From positions 40,788 to 104,787 of the forward strand of contig JAZRKP010000086.1 in the NCBI GenBank assembly GCA_045646365.1: a stretch of DNA of 64,000 bases, given 5' to 3'. Position 1 is the stretch's first letter; each line of letters opens with the position of its first letter. Under the pieces are notes generated by a model that was not told the origin of the DNA, ran no database searches, and saw nothing but the letters and a program-made list of their open reading frames with translations. This document shows positions 1 through 8,292 of the stretch, piece by piece. This DNA is from SIG454 sp045646365. GTDB lineage: Bacteria; Bacillota; Clostridia; Monoglobales; Monoglobaceae. A program made the position numbers and the translations under genes.

Positions 1-174
1 AAACCTCAGGAAGTGTTTTCAAAAGTGAAAGAACTTAAAAAGATTGGTCTTGATGTTCCTCAGGCAACTTATCTTGCGTACAAGCTTTCTGAATGTGGCT
101 TTGATTTGCCTGCAGGAGTGCTTGATACTGAGAGTTGCAGTAGTGAAATTTTGAAATGTTTGGAAGATGAGTAA
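1..174 (+). CDS. ecfA1: Energy-coupling factor transporter ATPase EcfA1, C-terminal fragment
   Basis: Only the last 57 residues are in the window; the gene begins upstream. The fragment has the typical tail of EcfA-type ATPases: a PQEVFSKV segment, then a GLDVPQAT segment. The same elements appear at the end of the next gene (PREIFSR, GLDLPQVT). Its stop codon directly abuts the ATG of ecfA2, so the two are co-transcribed and probably translationally coupled. In the family, EcfA1 and EcfA2 form the ATPase pair that powers vitamin uptake through EcfT and exchangeable S subunits. The ATP-binding motifs lie outside the window, so the call rests on the tail and on gene order. Confidence 0.85.
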   Translation, partial: KPQEVFSKVKELKKIGLDVPQATYLAYKLSECGFDLPAGVLDTESCSSEILKCLEDE

Positions 175-1020
175 ATGATAAAGCTTGAAAATGTATCATA
201 TACCTATATGCCGGGCGGGCCTTTTGAGAAAACCGCCGTGCATAATATAGATGTTACTATCCCTGACGGGCAGTTTATAGGACTTATGGGACATACCGGA
301 AGCGGAAAGTCAACGATGATTCAGTTGATGAACGGGCTTATTAAACCCACAGAAGGCAAGATTTTTGTTGATGGGCAGGAGCTTTTTGCAAAGGATGTCA
401 AGATGCGGGATATTCGTTTTAAAGTTGGTCTTGTTATGCAGTATCCTGAGTATCAGTTGTTTGAGGAAACTGTTGAAAAGGAAATTGCTTATGGTCCGAC
501 GAATATGGGTCTTTCTCAGGAAGAAGTTTCGACCAGAGTTGCTTATGCGGCGGACTTGGTCGGGATTCCGAAAGATATGCTTGAAAGGTCACCTTTTGAA
601 CTTTCCGGTGGGCAGAAGAGAAGAGTTGCTATTGCAGGTATTGTTGCAATGCAACCAACAACACTTATTCTTGATGAGCCAACCGCAGGACTTGACCCTA
701 AGGGCAGAGATGAAATTCTGTTTAAGATAAAAGATTTACAAAGACGAATGAATATAACAGTTTTGCTTGTTTCACATAGTATGGAGGATATTGCCCAAAT
801 GGCAGACAGAATCCTTGTTATGAATAAAGGCAGACTTTCTATGAATGGTACGCCGAGAGAAATCTTCTCAAGGGGAGACGAACTTACGGCGATGGGACTT
901 GACCTTCCTCAGGTTACTAAAATTTGTAATGACCTGATAAAGGCGGGCTATCCTGTTAAAAAAGGAATTTACACGGTTTCAGAAGCGGTTGAAGAAATCA
1001 AGAGACTGAAATTTGTTTAA
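175..1020 (+). CDS. ecfA2: Energy-coupling factor transporter ATPase EcfA2
   Basis: This 281-residue ABC ATPase has a complete nucleotide-binding domain: Walker A GHTGSGKS (39-46), a Q-loop region VMQYPEYQLFEETV near 88-100, the signature LSGGQ (143-147), Walker B LILDEP (164-169) and the H-loop histidine at 201. The QLFEETV and P-E-Y-Q pattern after the Q-loop is characteristic of EcfA2. It is the second ATPase of the ECF module that takes up vitamins and metals. The ATG follows the ecfA1 stop without a gap, and ecfT follows 33 bp later, matching the conserved Bacillota order ecfA1-ecfA2-ecfT-truA. No substrate-binding S subunit is nearby, as expected for a shared (group II) module. Confidence 0.95.
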   Translation: MIKLENVSYTYMPGGPFEKTAVHNIDVTIPDGQFIGLMGHTGSGKSTMIQLMNGLIKPTEGKIFVDGQELFAKDVKMRDIRFKVGLVMQYPEYQLFEETVEKEIAYGPTNMGLSQEEVSTRVAYAADLVGIPKDMLERSPFELSGGQKRRVAIAGIVAMQPTTLILDEPTAGLDPKGRDEILFKIKDLQRRMNITVLLVSHSMEDIAQMADRILVMNKGRLSMNGTPREIFSRGDELTAMGLDLPQVTKICNDLIKAGYPVKKGIYTVSEAVEEIKRLKFV

Positions 1021-1053
1021 GGTATTAAACAACGGAAGAAATGAGATGATAAG

Positions 1054-1863
1054 ATGCTTTCTGATATAACTCTCGGTCAGTATTTCCCCGGCGAGTCTTT
1101 TATACACAGGCTTGACCCGAGAAGTAAAATACTGATGATTGTTGCTTATATTGCGGCAATATTTATAATTGATAATTTCACAGGTTACTTGATGTTGGGA
1201 CTTTTTCTGACAGTGTGCATAGTAAACACGAAGATACCTGTTAAATTTATGATAAAGGGCTTAAAGCCTGTAATGTTTTTCATTTTCCTCACTGGTTTTT
1301 TTAATTTATTCCTGACAACCACGGGGAAAGAATATTGGAGCTGGAAGTTTCTGACGATTACGGATGAAGGTGTGAGAAATGCACTCTTTATGATTTTAAG
1401 ACTGTTCTTTCTCATAATGGGGACTTCGCTCCTTACACTGACAACGACGCCTATAATGCTGACAGACGGCATAGAAAGGTTGTTGTCGCCGTTTGGGAAA
1501 ATTGGTGTCCCTCATCACGAAATTGCTATGATGATGAGTATTGCGCTGAGATTTATTCCGACGCTCATTGAAGAAACGGACAAGATTATAAAAGCTCAAA
1601 CGGCAAGAGGGGCTGATTTTGAATCGGGGAATTTACTAAGCCGTGTTAAGGCGATGATTCCCATTCTTATTCCGCTTTTTGTCGGAGCATTCCGCAGAGC
1701 GGACGAGCTTGCAACGGCTATGGAATGTCGTTGTTATAAAGGCGGAAAGGGTAGAACAAGACTCAATGTTTTAAAGCTTGGCATTATTGATTTTGTCGGG
1801 TGGATTGTGGTTTTTGTTCTTCTGGCAGGAATAGTTCTTGCAAATTTTTACGGAGTTTTTTAG
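1054..1863 (+). CDS. ecfT: Energy-coupling factor transporter transmembrane protein EcfT
   Basis: The 269-residue membrane protein has hydrophobic helices near residues 25-58, 70-90, 110-130 and 245-268. The cytoplasmic coupling region carries the family's two short motifs: an intact Ala-Arg-Gly (184-186), and a second site reading Cys-Arg-Cys (225-227) in MECRCYKGGKGRTRL, where many homologues have Ala-Arg-Gly. EcfT is the scaffold that docks EcfA1 and EcfA2 to the S subunit. The Shine-Dalgarno is weak (GGAAG about 16 bp upstream), so translation may depend partly on the upstream genes. truA follows after 14 bp. Confidence 0.94.
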   Translation: MLSDITLGQYFPGESFIHRLDPRSKILMIVAYIAAIFIIDNFTGYLMLGLFLTVCIVNTKIPVKFMIKGLKPVMFFIFLTGFFNLFLTTTGKEYWSWKFLTITDEGVRNALFMILRLFFLIMGTSLLTLTTTPIMLTDGIERLLSPFGKIGVPHHEIAMMMSIALRFIPTLIEETDKIIKAQTARGADFESGNLLSRVKAMIPILIPLFVGAFRRADELATAMECRCYKGGKGRTRLNVLKLGIIDFVGWIVVFVLLAGIVLANFYGVF

Positions 1864-1877
1864 GTTAGGAAATTGTT

Positions 1878-2630
1878 ATGTCGAACTTTGCTCTTGAAAT
1901 TATGTATGACGGAACAGCCTATCACGGTTGGCAAAGACAGGAAAATGCTATATCCGTACAGGAAATTGTCGAAACAACTTTGTCGAAACTGACGGGAGAG
2001 GAAATTTCGGTTTGTGGCTGTAGCAGAACAGATGCGGGGGTTCACGCCTTATCGTATGTTCTGAATTTTTTCAGCGAGACCAAAATTCCGCCTGAAAAAA
2101 TAGTTATGGCGTTTAATAATCTGTCAGGTGTTTCGGATATAAGAGCGAGAAAGTGCAGAATTGCAGATGATGATTTTTCCGCAAGATTTTCAAACGACGG
2201 AAAAACATATATATATAAAATCTGGAACAGCAGAATACAGAATCCCTTTACAGAAAAATATAGCTGGTATGTGCCGTATAATCTTGATGTTGAAAAGATG
2301 AAAAAAGCGGCAAAAGCTTTTGAAGGGACATATGATTTTGCAGGATTTATGTCTCAGGGCGGTTCGCAGAAAACAACTGTGAGAACTGTGCGGAGATGTG
2401 AAGTTTTTGATAAGTTTGAGTGGAATGAGCAAATAGCCTTGGAAATCGAGGCGGATGCGTTTTTATATAATATGGTCAGAATTATTACCGGAACCGTGGT
2501 TAACTGCGGAATGGGGAAAATCTGTCCGGAGGATATTCCTGATATTATTGAAAAATGTGACAGAACTCTGGCAGGGGTTACGGCTCCTCCGCAGGGCTTA
2601 TTCCTTAAGGAAGTGAAGTATGAGAGCTGA
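1878..2630 (+). CDS. truA: tRNA pseudouridine(38-40) synthase TruA
   Basis: TruA isomerises uridine to pseudouridine at positions 38-40 of the tRNA anticodon stem. The 250-residue product has the usual length, the N-terminal YDGTAYHGWQ motif (10-19) and the catalytic aspartate D52 in SRTDAGVHAL. A conserved FLYNMVRIITG segment lies in the C-terminal half. It sits 14 bp after ecfT with a TAGGAAA ribosome binding site and overlaps the next gene by 11 bp, so it belongs to the ecf operon. Position after ecfT is a widespread Bacillota arrangement. Confidence 0.96.
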   Translation: MSNFALEIMYDGTAYHGWQRQENAISVQEIVETTLSKLTGEEISVCGCSRTDAGVHALSYVLNFFSETKIPPEKIVMAFNNLSGVSDIRARKCRIADDDFSARFSNDGKTYIYKIWNSRIQNPFTEKYSWYVPYNLDVEKMKKAAKAFEGTYDFAGFMSQGGSQKTTVRTVRRCEVFDKFEWNEQIALEIEADAFLYNMVRIITGTVVNCGMGKICPEDIPDIIEKCDRTLAGVTAPPQGLFLKEVKYES

Positions 2631-3723
2631 AAAGAAAAAGAAAATAGGGGTTAATAAACGGCGATTGTTGTTTTCGTTGACAGCTATTGTGATTTTAGCC
2701 ATCCTGATATACAACATACCGGGAATATATGATTTCTTTATGTATTCTGATTATGAAACTGTTGAGGGTTTCGTTGGCGGAGATTATCGTCTCCAGCGAT
2801 ACGATGGCGGAATGCTTGCATACAACAATAATGAGATGGTTCTGATTAACCTTAAAGGTGAGCCGGTCTGGAATGTTGCAGTGTCTGCAACATCACCCAA
2901 AGTCTGCGTTGAGAATGAATATATTCTTATGGCGGATATAAGCGGGAAAAAGGCGTATTTATATAACGGAGACAGCCTGAGGACAACAATCGAAACCGAA
3001 GGAGATATATTTGACTCCGCCCTTGATTCCAAAGGAAATATCGCTATTGCAACAAGGGAACAGGGCCATAAAGGAACAGTTTCTGTGTATGACAAAAACG
3101 GAGACAAAAAATATGTTTTCGGTAGCGGAGACGGGCATATTGGTGGAGTTGATATAGAGAATGATTATATCGCAATTTCTCAGATAGTCGCCGATGAGAA
3201 AAATCTTTATTCAAGGGTTGCGCTGGTTGACTGGGAAGATAATAAAGAAACCATTTGCGAGTCTAAAATGGACGAAATGATATTCGATGTTAAGTTCCAG
3301 AAAAACGGAGATATTATTGCGGTTTCTGATAAAAGTATGACGGGATATGATGATGACGGAGATATTGAGTTTACTGTAAATTATAACGGGCGAAAGCTTA
3401 TGAAATATAATGTGGAGAGCGATGATAATCTGGTGTTTTGTTTCTACGGGGACAGAAATAACAGTATCATAGAGTCTTATTCCAAGAGTGGCAGACTCAG
3501 AGGAAGCAGGACGGAGCCTGATGAAATATCAAACATTGATGTTTGCGGAGAAGCTGTTTTAATCAGCAGTATGAGAGATGTGAAACGGGTATACCCTGAT
3601 GGTGATTCGGGTGAAGCCGTTGTCTCAAAACACGATGTGAGAAATATAAAGCTTTTTGATAATCGAAGACACGCTATCCTGACGGGGAACAGTAGTGCGA
3701 CGGTAGTCAAAATCAAAAAATAA
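2620..3723 (+). CDS. DUF5711-like membrane-anchored protein, function unknown
   Basis: The 367-residue protein has a short basic N-terminus, one membrane helix at about 16-36, and a large outer region rich in short beta-strand repeats such as YDGGMLAYNNN, NGDKKYVFGSGDG and YDDDGDIEFTVN. The repeat spacing suggests a beta-propeller facing outside the cell. It resembles proteins annotated DUF5711 in Clostridia, but I assign the family from general likeness only. The gene overlaps truA by 11 bp and has its own AAGGAAG site, and a CvpA-family gene follows. No enzymatic motif is visible; a structural or sensor role in the envelope is possible. Confidence 0.7.
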   Translation: MRAEKKKKIGVNKRRLLFSLTAIVILAILIYNIPGIYDFFMYSDYETVEGFVGGDYRLQRYDGGMLAYNNNEMVLINLKGEPVWNVAVSATSPKVCVENEYILMADISGKKAYLYNGDSLRTTIETEGDIFDSALDSKGNIAIATREQGHKGTVSVYDKNGDKKYVFGSGDGHIGGVDIENDYIAISQIVADEKNLYSRVALVDWEDNKETICESKMDEMIFDVKFQKNGDIIAVSDKSMTGYDDDGDIEFTVNYNGRKLMKYNVESDDNLVFCFYGDRNNSIIESYSKSGRLRGSRTEPDEISNIDVCGEAVLISSMRDVKRVYPDGDSGEAVVSKHDVRNIKLFDNRRHAILTGNSSATVVKIKK

Positions 3724-3738
3724 GTGGAGGATTGCAAC

Positions 3739-4617
3739 ATGTTTGACATCATAATTTTTATTGTAGTTTTATACTTTATGTGGAAAGGATACCAAAGGGG
3801 GTTTGCAAGAGAACTTCCGAGAATAGGTGCTCTTATTGTGTCTATGATAATTGGCATTATATTCTATTCCATTGTCGCTATGGTTATAAATTCAACTGCT
3901 TTACCGGATTGGATTGGAAGCCATACATCCGATGAGTTTTGGGCACGCCTTGCAAGCGAAGAGGCTATGAAGAAACAGGAAGCTGATGAAACTGAAAATG
4001 TTGAGGTGGCTGAGGATACAGAGGTAACCGAAACAGAAGAAGCGACAGAACCTGCAGAACAGACAGAAACTACAGAAGAAACAGCAGAGCCTGCAAGTGA
4101 AGAAGAAACAACAACTGATGAAAATACAGAAGAAAAATCCGAAGATAATGCAAAAATCCGAGAGGAAGAAGCTAAGAAGGATATGCTGGAATTTGTTAAC
4201 AGAGGTATGAATGTTAAACTTAAGGAAAGCTCTGTGAATCAGGTTTTCGGTGCAATAAACAATGCTGAAAACAAGGAACGAATGATAGGCGAATTCTTCG
4301 TTATGTATATGTCACTTATTTTTGTGTTCCTTGTTGCATATTTTGTAATAAGACATTTCTCAAAGAAGAAAAAGCTTTACAGAAAAATTAAAATTCCTGT
4401 TCAGCTCAATCCTGCCTTTGGCGGATGCGTTGGTGTTGTCAGAGGTATTTTGATAGTCTATATTGCGTGTGCATTCCTGGTTATTTGCGAACCTCTTATT
4501 CCGTCAGATTTGATAATAGAACAGGTTGCAAAGAGTGAGATTGTTCAGGCGATGTACGATAAAAACTATATAGCAAACATTGTTGCCAGACAGGATTTCT
4601 TGTCAGGTGGAATTTAA
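3739..4617 (+). CDS. CvpA family membrane protein with acidic loop
   Basis: The 292-residue protein has two N-terminal membrane helices (about 1-17 and 28-52), a long Thr/Glu-rich segment (about 75-140), and two C-terminal helices (about 170-195 and 215-240). The helical layout and the opening FDIIIFIVVLYFMWKGYQRGFARE fit the CvpA family, first known from colicin V production and also linked to envelope integrity. The ATG at 3739 is chosen because GGAGG at 3726-3730 lies 8 bp upstream; a GTG at 3724 would lie ahead of that site. The acidic Thr/Glu insert is longer than in simple CvpA proteins and may face outside or form a flexible loop. Confidence 0.8.
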   Translation: MFDIIIFIVVLYFMWKGYQRGFARELPRIGALIVSMIIGIIFYSIVAMVINSTALPDWIGSHTSDEFWARLASEEAMKKQEADETENVEVAEDTEVTETEEATEPAEQTETTEETAEPASEEETTTDENTEEKSEDNAKIREEEAKKDMLEFVNRGMNVKLKESSVNQVFGAINNAENKERMIGEFFVMYMSLIFVFLVAYFVIRHFSKKKKLYRKIKIPVQLNPAFGGCVGVVRGILIVYIACAFLVICEPLIPSDLIIEQVAKSEIVQAMYDKNYIANIVARQDFLSGGI

Positions 4618-4632
4618 GCCGGAGGGGTTAAT

Positions 4633-5925
4633 TTGGAAAGAAAAAATCTTGAGGAGCTTAAAATTGCAGAGCTTCGGCATATTGCTAAAGAGAAGAATAT
4701 TGAGAATGCGTCAAAGCTTAAGAAAAGTGAACTTGTTGAGGAAATTTTGAAAACGGAAACCAATGAAGAAACTTCGGTCGATGAAGTTTCATACAGCGAC
4801 CCTGTCAGAAAAACCAATCTTATGAGCGGTGTTCTGGAGGTCCTTGCAGACGGGTACGGTTTTTTGAGGTCGGAAAATTATGAATCCGGCGAAAATGATG
4901 TATTTGTTCCGCAAAACCAGATTCGAAGATTTAACCTTAAAACGGGTGACTTTATTGTTGGGAACACAAGACTCCAGCCTGATGCCGGCAGACACGAAGC
5001 GCTCCTTTATGTCCAGACTGTCAACGGGGATAAGGTGGATGTTTCCATAAGACGAAAAAGCTTTGATGATCTGACACCGGTTTACCCGACGGAAAGAATC
5101 CGTCTCGAAACCGAGAGAGAGGACAGCGCAATGCGCCTTATCGACCTTATTGCTCCAATCGGAAAAGGTCAGAGAGGTATAATTGTTGCCCCTCCAAAAG
5201 CGGGGAAAACGACCTTGCTTAAAAATATTGCAAACAGTATAACGGAGAACCACCCCGAGGCGGAACTTATAGTATTGCTTATTGACGAACGCCCGGAGGA
5301 AGTTACCGATATGCAAAGAAGTATTAAAGGGGATGTGGTTTTTTCTACATTTGATGAAGAACCAAGCCACCATACAAAAATGGCGGAAATCGTTTTGGAA
5401 AGAGCGAAACGCCTTGTTGAACACGGCAAAGATGTTATAATTTTGCTGGATAGCATAACAAGACTTGCAAGAGCCTATAACCTGACCATAACTGGAACAG
5501 GAAGAACCCTTTCAGGCGGTCTTGATCCGGGGGCTCTTTTCAAACCAAAAAGGTTTTTCGGTGCAGCGAGAAATATCGAAAACGGCGGAAGCCTCACCAT
5601 TCTTGCAACGGCACTTACCGAAACGGGAAGTCGTATGGATGATGTCATCTATGAGGAATTTAAGGGCACAGGAAATATGGAAGTGCATCTTGACAGACGC
5701 TTGCAGGAGAGAAGAATTTTCCCTGCAGTTGATATTGCCAAGTCGGGAACGAGAAAAGAAGAACTTCTTCTCTCAAATAAGGAACTTGAGGCAGTCTGGT
5801 CAATCCGCAAAGCTTTCGGTAACAGAAATAATGCTGATGTGACAGAAAGTATAATAAACTGGATTGTAAAAACAAGAAATAACAAAGAATTTCTTGAAAA
5901 TATCGGGAAATTCTTAAATGATTAA
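4633..5925 (+). CDS. rho: Transcription termination factor Rho
   Basis: Rho is the hexameric RNA-dependent ATPase that ends transcription of untranslated RNA. The 430-residue product has an N-terminal SAP-like helical domain (about 1-45), a short acidic linker, a cold-shock-type RNA-binding domain (about 63-140, with DGYGFLRS and DVFVPQNQIRRF), and an ATPase domain with Walker A APPKAGKTT (186-194), VLLIDERPEEV, and LLDSITRLARAYN. The start is a TTG, supported by GGAGG at 4621-4625 seven bases upstream. It follows the CvpA gene by 15 bp and is the last gene before the pgk promoter. Confidence 0.97.
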   Translation: MERKNLEELKIAELRHIAKEKNIENASKLKKSELVEEILKTETNEETSVDEVSYSDPVRKTNLMSGVLEVLADGYGFLRSENYESGENDVFVPQNQIRRFNLKTGDFIVGNTRLQPDAGRHEALLYVQTVNGDKVDVSIRRKSFDDLTPVYPTERIRLETEREDSAMRLIDLIAPIGKGQRGIIVAPPKAGKTTLLKNIANSITENHPEAELIVLLIDERPEEVTDMQRSIKGDVVFSTFDEEPSHHTKMAEIVLERAKRLVEHGKDVIILLDSITRLARAYNLTITGTGRTLSGGLDPGALFKPKRFFGAARNIENGGSLTILATALTETGSRMDDVIYEEFKGTGNMEVHLDRRLQERRIFPAVDIAKSGTRKEELLLSNKELEAVWSIRKAFGNRNNADVTESIINWIVKTRNNKEFLENIGKFLND

Positions 5926-5954
5926 AAAAGTTTGAGAAAAATTTAACGAAACAC

Positions 5955-5983
5955 TTGATAAATTTTTCCAAATGGAGTAAAAT
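5955..5983 (+). promoter_or_regulatory. Sigma-A-type promoter for pgk
   Basis: TTGATA (5955-5960) and TAAAAT (5978-5983) are separated by exactly 17 bp. The site lies in the 105-bp gap between rho and pgk, about 40 bp ahead of the pgk ribosome binding site (CGGAGGA). Confidence 0.75.
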
Positions 5984-6030
5984 ATACTTTGGTGTAAATA
6001 ATAAAATTTATATAAACGGAGGAATTTGAA

Positions 6031-7221
6031 ATGAACAAAAAAACAGTAGACGATATTATGGCGAAAGGCAAGCGTGTCCTTGTTCGTTGTGACTTTAATG
6101 TTCCGATTAAAGACGGCAAAATCACAGACGAAACAAGAATCATCGGTGCGCTTCCAACAATTAAGAAGCTTATTGATGATGGCGCAAAGGTTATCCTTTG
6201 TTCACATATGGGTAAGCCAAAGGGTGAACCAAAGCCTGAACTTTCTTTAGCACCTGTTGCAAAGAGCCTCAGCGCACACCTCGGTAAAGAAGTTATCTTC
6301 GCAGCTGATGATACAGTTGTTGGCGAAAATGCAAAGAAGGCAGTTGCTGAAATGAACGACGGAGATGTTGTTCTCCTCGAAAACACAAGATACAGAGCAG
6401 AAGAAACAAAGAATGTTGATGCTTTCTCTGAAGAACTTGCATCACTTGCTGATATATTCGTTAACGATGCTTTCGGTACAGCCCACAGAGCACACTGTTC
6501 AAATGTTGGTGTAACAAAATATGTTGATACTGCAGTTGGCGGTTACCTTATCAATAAGGAAATCGAATACCTCGGAAACGCTGTTAATAACCCTGTAAGA
6601 CCATTGGTTGCAGTTCTCGGCGGTTCAAAGGTATCTTCAAAGATTTCTGTTATCAATAACCTTTTAGATAAGGTTGACACACTCATCATCGGCGGCGGTA
6701 TGGCTTATACATTTATGAACGCTCTCGGTGAAGAAGTTGGTGATTCACTCTTAGAAGCTGATTACCTTGACTATGCAAAAGAAATGATGGCAAAGGCTGA
6801 AGAAAAGGGCGTTAAGCTTTTAATCCCTGTTGACACAGTTGTTGCAACAGACTTTGATAACGATGCTGAAAGCAAGACAGTTGCAAGAGGCGGAATCGAA
6901 AAAGGCTGGCAGGGTCTTGATATCGGTGAAAAGACAATCGAACTTTATAAGGATGCATTAAAAGACGCTAAAACTGTTGTTTGGAACGGACCTATGGGCG
7001 TATTTGAAATGCCGAACTTTGCAAAGGGTACAAATGCAATCGCTCTTATGCTTGCTGACCTTGATGCAACAACAATCATCGGCGGCGGAGACAGTGTTGC
7101 AGCTGTTAACCAGGCAGGACTTGGCGATAAGATGAGCCATATCTCAACAGGTGGCGGTGCTTCCCTTGAATTCTTAGAAGGTAAGGACTTACCTGGTATC
7201 GTTGCTCTTAACGACAAATAA
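6031..7221 (+). CDS. pgk: Phosphoglycerate kinase
   Basis: Transfers phosphate from 1,3-bisphosphoglycerate to ADP in glycolysis. The 396-residue length is typical of bacterial enzymes. Family motifs are clear: RCDFNVP with the substrate-binding region near the start, SHMGKPKG, the TRYRAEE-type segment, AVLGGSKVSSKI in the nucleotide domain, WNGPMGVFE, and the C-terminal GGGDSVAAVNQ and STGGGASLEFLEG. The gene has its own promoter and a CGGAGGAATTTG ribosome binding site. Codon use is strongly biased (many gct, gtt, aca, ctc), as expected for a highly expressed gene. The usual gap gene is not upstream; rho takes its place. Confidence 0.98.
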   Translation: MNKKTVDDIMAKGKRVLVRCDFNVPIKDGKITDETRIIGALPTIKKLIDDGAKVILCSHMGKPKGEPKPELSLAPVAKSLSAHLGKEVIFAADDTVVGENAKKAVAEMNDGDVVLLENTRYRAEETKNVDAFSEELASLADIFVNDAFGTAHRAHCSNVGVTKYVDTAVGGYLINKEIEYLGNAVNNPVRPLVAVLGGSKVSSKISVINNLLDKVDTLIIGGGMAYTFMNALGEEVGDSLLEADYLDYAKEMMAKAEEKGVKLLIPVDTVVATDFDNDAESKTVARGGIEKGWQGLDIGEKTIELYKDALKDAKTVVWNGPMGVFEMPNFAKGTNAIALMLADLDATTIIGGGDSVAAVNQAGLGDKMSHISTGGGASLEFLEGKDLPGIVALNDK

Positions 7222-7242
7222 AAATTCGATAAAATTTATATC

Positions 7243-7329
7243 TATTTTCTTCTCATTGAGTTTAATAGATACAAAACGGAAAGGATATATGAAAATGCGA
7301 AAGAAAATTATAGCTGGTAACTGGAAAAT
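7243..7329 (+). repeat. Direct repeat, copy 1 of the tpiA leader and start
   Basis: These 87 bp match 7430-7516 at 85 of 87 positions; the differences fall just ahead of the start codon. Each copy holds the same leader, the GGAAAGGAT ribosome binding site, and the first codons of tpiA (MRKKIIAGNWK). The copies lie 187 bp apart start to start, with a hairpin-rich 100-bp segment between. Confidence 0.95.
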
Positions 7330-7342
7330 CCCCGAGCGTTAA
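7295..7342 (+). pseudogene. Truncated duplicate of the tpiA 5' end (15 codons)
   Basis: An ATG at 7295 begins the same peptide as tpiA (MRKKIIAGNWK), then diverges after codon 11 into IPER and stops at 7340-7342. It keeps a good ribosome binding site, so the short peptide could be translated. It is best read as a duplicated and interrupted gene start. Because it precedes the intact gene on the same transcript, it might act as a leader peptide, which is only a possibility. Confidence 0.8.
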
Positions 7343-7429
7343 GGAAATATGCCGGTGGCATATTTATAGCGCAGGGTAGGCGGAGGACTTCCGCCGACTA
7401 TAAAAGGCAATTCCGTGAATTGCTACAAT
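7330..7429. repeat. 100-bp hairpin-rich element between duplicated tpiA starts
   Basis: The segment holds three consecutive hairpins: a 9-bp perfect stem (7345-7353 with 7357-7365, loop GGT), a 6-bp GC-rich stem (7379-7384 with 7390-7395) and a 7-bp perfect stem (7407-7413 with 7417-7423, loop CGT). It encodes no protein and differs in base composition from its surroundings. It may be a small non-autonomous repeat whose arrival produced, or was followed by, the 87-bp flanking duplication. No other copy was noticed in this window. Confidence 0.7.
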
Positions 7430-7516
7430 TATTTTCTTCTCATTGAGTTTAATAGATACAAAACGGAAAGGATTTATAAAAATGCGAAAGAAAATTATAG
7501 CTGGTAACTGGAAAAT
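7430..7516 (+). repeat. Direct repeat, copy 2 (functional tpiA start)
   Basis: Second copy of the 87-bp direct repeat, identical to 7243-7329 except at two positions. This copy leads into the intact tpiA reading frame. Confidence 0.95.
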
Positions 7517-8234
7517 GAACAAAACTCCGTCTGAGGCGGCAGTTTTAGCTAAGGAAATCGCTGAAGTTGCAAAAGGTGCGGCTTGCGATGTTGTAATTTG
7601 CCCGACAGCAGTTTGTTTAGATGCTGCTATTAAGGCAATCGGTGATGGAAATGTTGGCGTAGGTGCTCAAAATGTTCACTTTGAAGAAAAAGGTGCGTTC
7701 ACAGGCGAACTCGCTGGAAATATGCTCACAGAAATCGGGGTAAAATATGTTATCATAGGTCACTCTGAAAGAAGACAGTATTTTGGTGAAACAGATGAAA
7801 CTGTTAACAAGAGAACAATCGCTGCAATAGGTGCAGGTCTTACACCAATCGTTTGTGTTGGTGAAACACTTACAGAAAGAGAACAGGGGATAATGGAAGA
7901 AACTGTTCGTCGTCAGACAAAGATTGCTTATCTTGGTATTGACGGGGATAAGGCTGCTGAAACTGTTATCGCTTACGAACCTGTTTGGGCTATCGGAACA
8001 GGTAAGACTGCAACAGCTGACCAGGCTCAGGAAGTTTGTGCTATTATCCGTGACACAATCTGCGGACTTTATGGAAGCGATGTTGCTGAAAAAATCAGAA
8101 TTCAGTACGGCGGAAGTATGAACGATGCTAATGCGGCAGAACTTTTGTCAAAGCCTGATATTGACGGTGGTCTTATCGGCGGTGCAAGTCTTGTTGCTGA
8201 CAAGTTTGCGGCAATCATAAACGCAGCGAAATAA
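7482..8234 (+). CDS. tpiA: Triosephosphate isomerase
   Basis: Interconverts glyceraldehyde 3-phosphate and dihydroxyacetone phosphate. The 250-residue TIM barrel has all catalytic residues: K11 in NWKMN, H94 in IGHSERR, and E166 in AYEPVWAIGTGK (loop 6). The C-terminal phosphate-binding QYGGSMN and GGLIGGASL segments are also present. The ATG at 7482 is chosen over an upstream in-frame TTG because the protein then begins MRKKIIAGNWK as in the family and GGAAAGGAT lies just upstream. The region up to codon 11 is duplicated 187 bp upstream. Confidence 0.98.
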   Translation: MRKKIIAGNWKMNKTPSEAAVLAKEIAEVAKGAACDVVICPTAVCLDAAIKAIGDGNVGVGAQNVHFEEKGAFTGELAGNMLTEIGVKYVIIGHSERRQYFGETDETVNKRTIAAIGAGLTPIVCVGETLTEREQGIMEETVRRQTKIAYLGIDGDKAAETVIAYEPVWAIGTGKTATADQAQEVCAIIRDTICGLYGSDVAEKIRIQYGGSMNDANAAELLSKPDIDGGLIGGASLVADKFAAIINAAK

Positions 8235-8248
8235 TTAAATTTGAGAGA

Positions 8249-8270
8249 AAGGCGGACTTTAGTTCGCCTT
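8249..8270 (+). terminator. Weak hairpin between tpiA and gpmI
   Basis: An 8-bp stem AAGGCGGA / TTCGCCTT with one G-T pair and a 6-base loop is followed by CCTTTTAGG. The T-run is short and the neighbouring genes run in the same direction, so partial termination or an mRNA processing site is more likely than a full stop. Confidence 0.4.
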
Positions 8271-8292
8271 CCTTTTAGGAAAGGACAAAATT

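Noticed and set aside
4000..4140. Repetitive GAA/ACA-rich stretch that might be a DNA repeat
   Set aside because: It encodes an acidic Thr/Glu loop in the CvpA protein and has no exact repeating unit.
4789..5424. 211-codon open frame on the minus strand within rho
   Set aside because: It lies wholly opposite a strongly conserved gene and its translation has no recognisable domain; a shadow of rho codon use.
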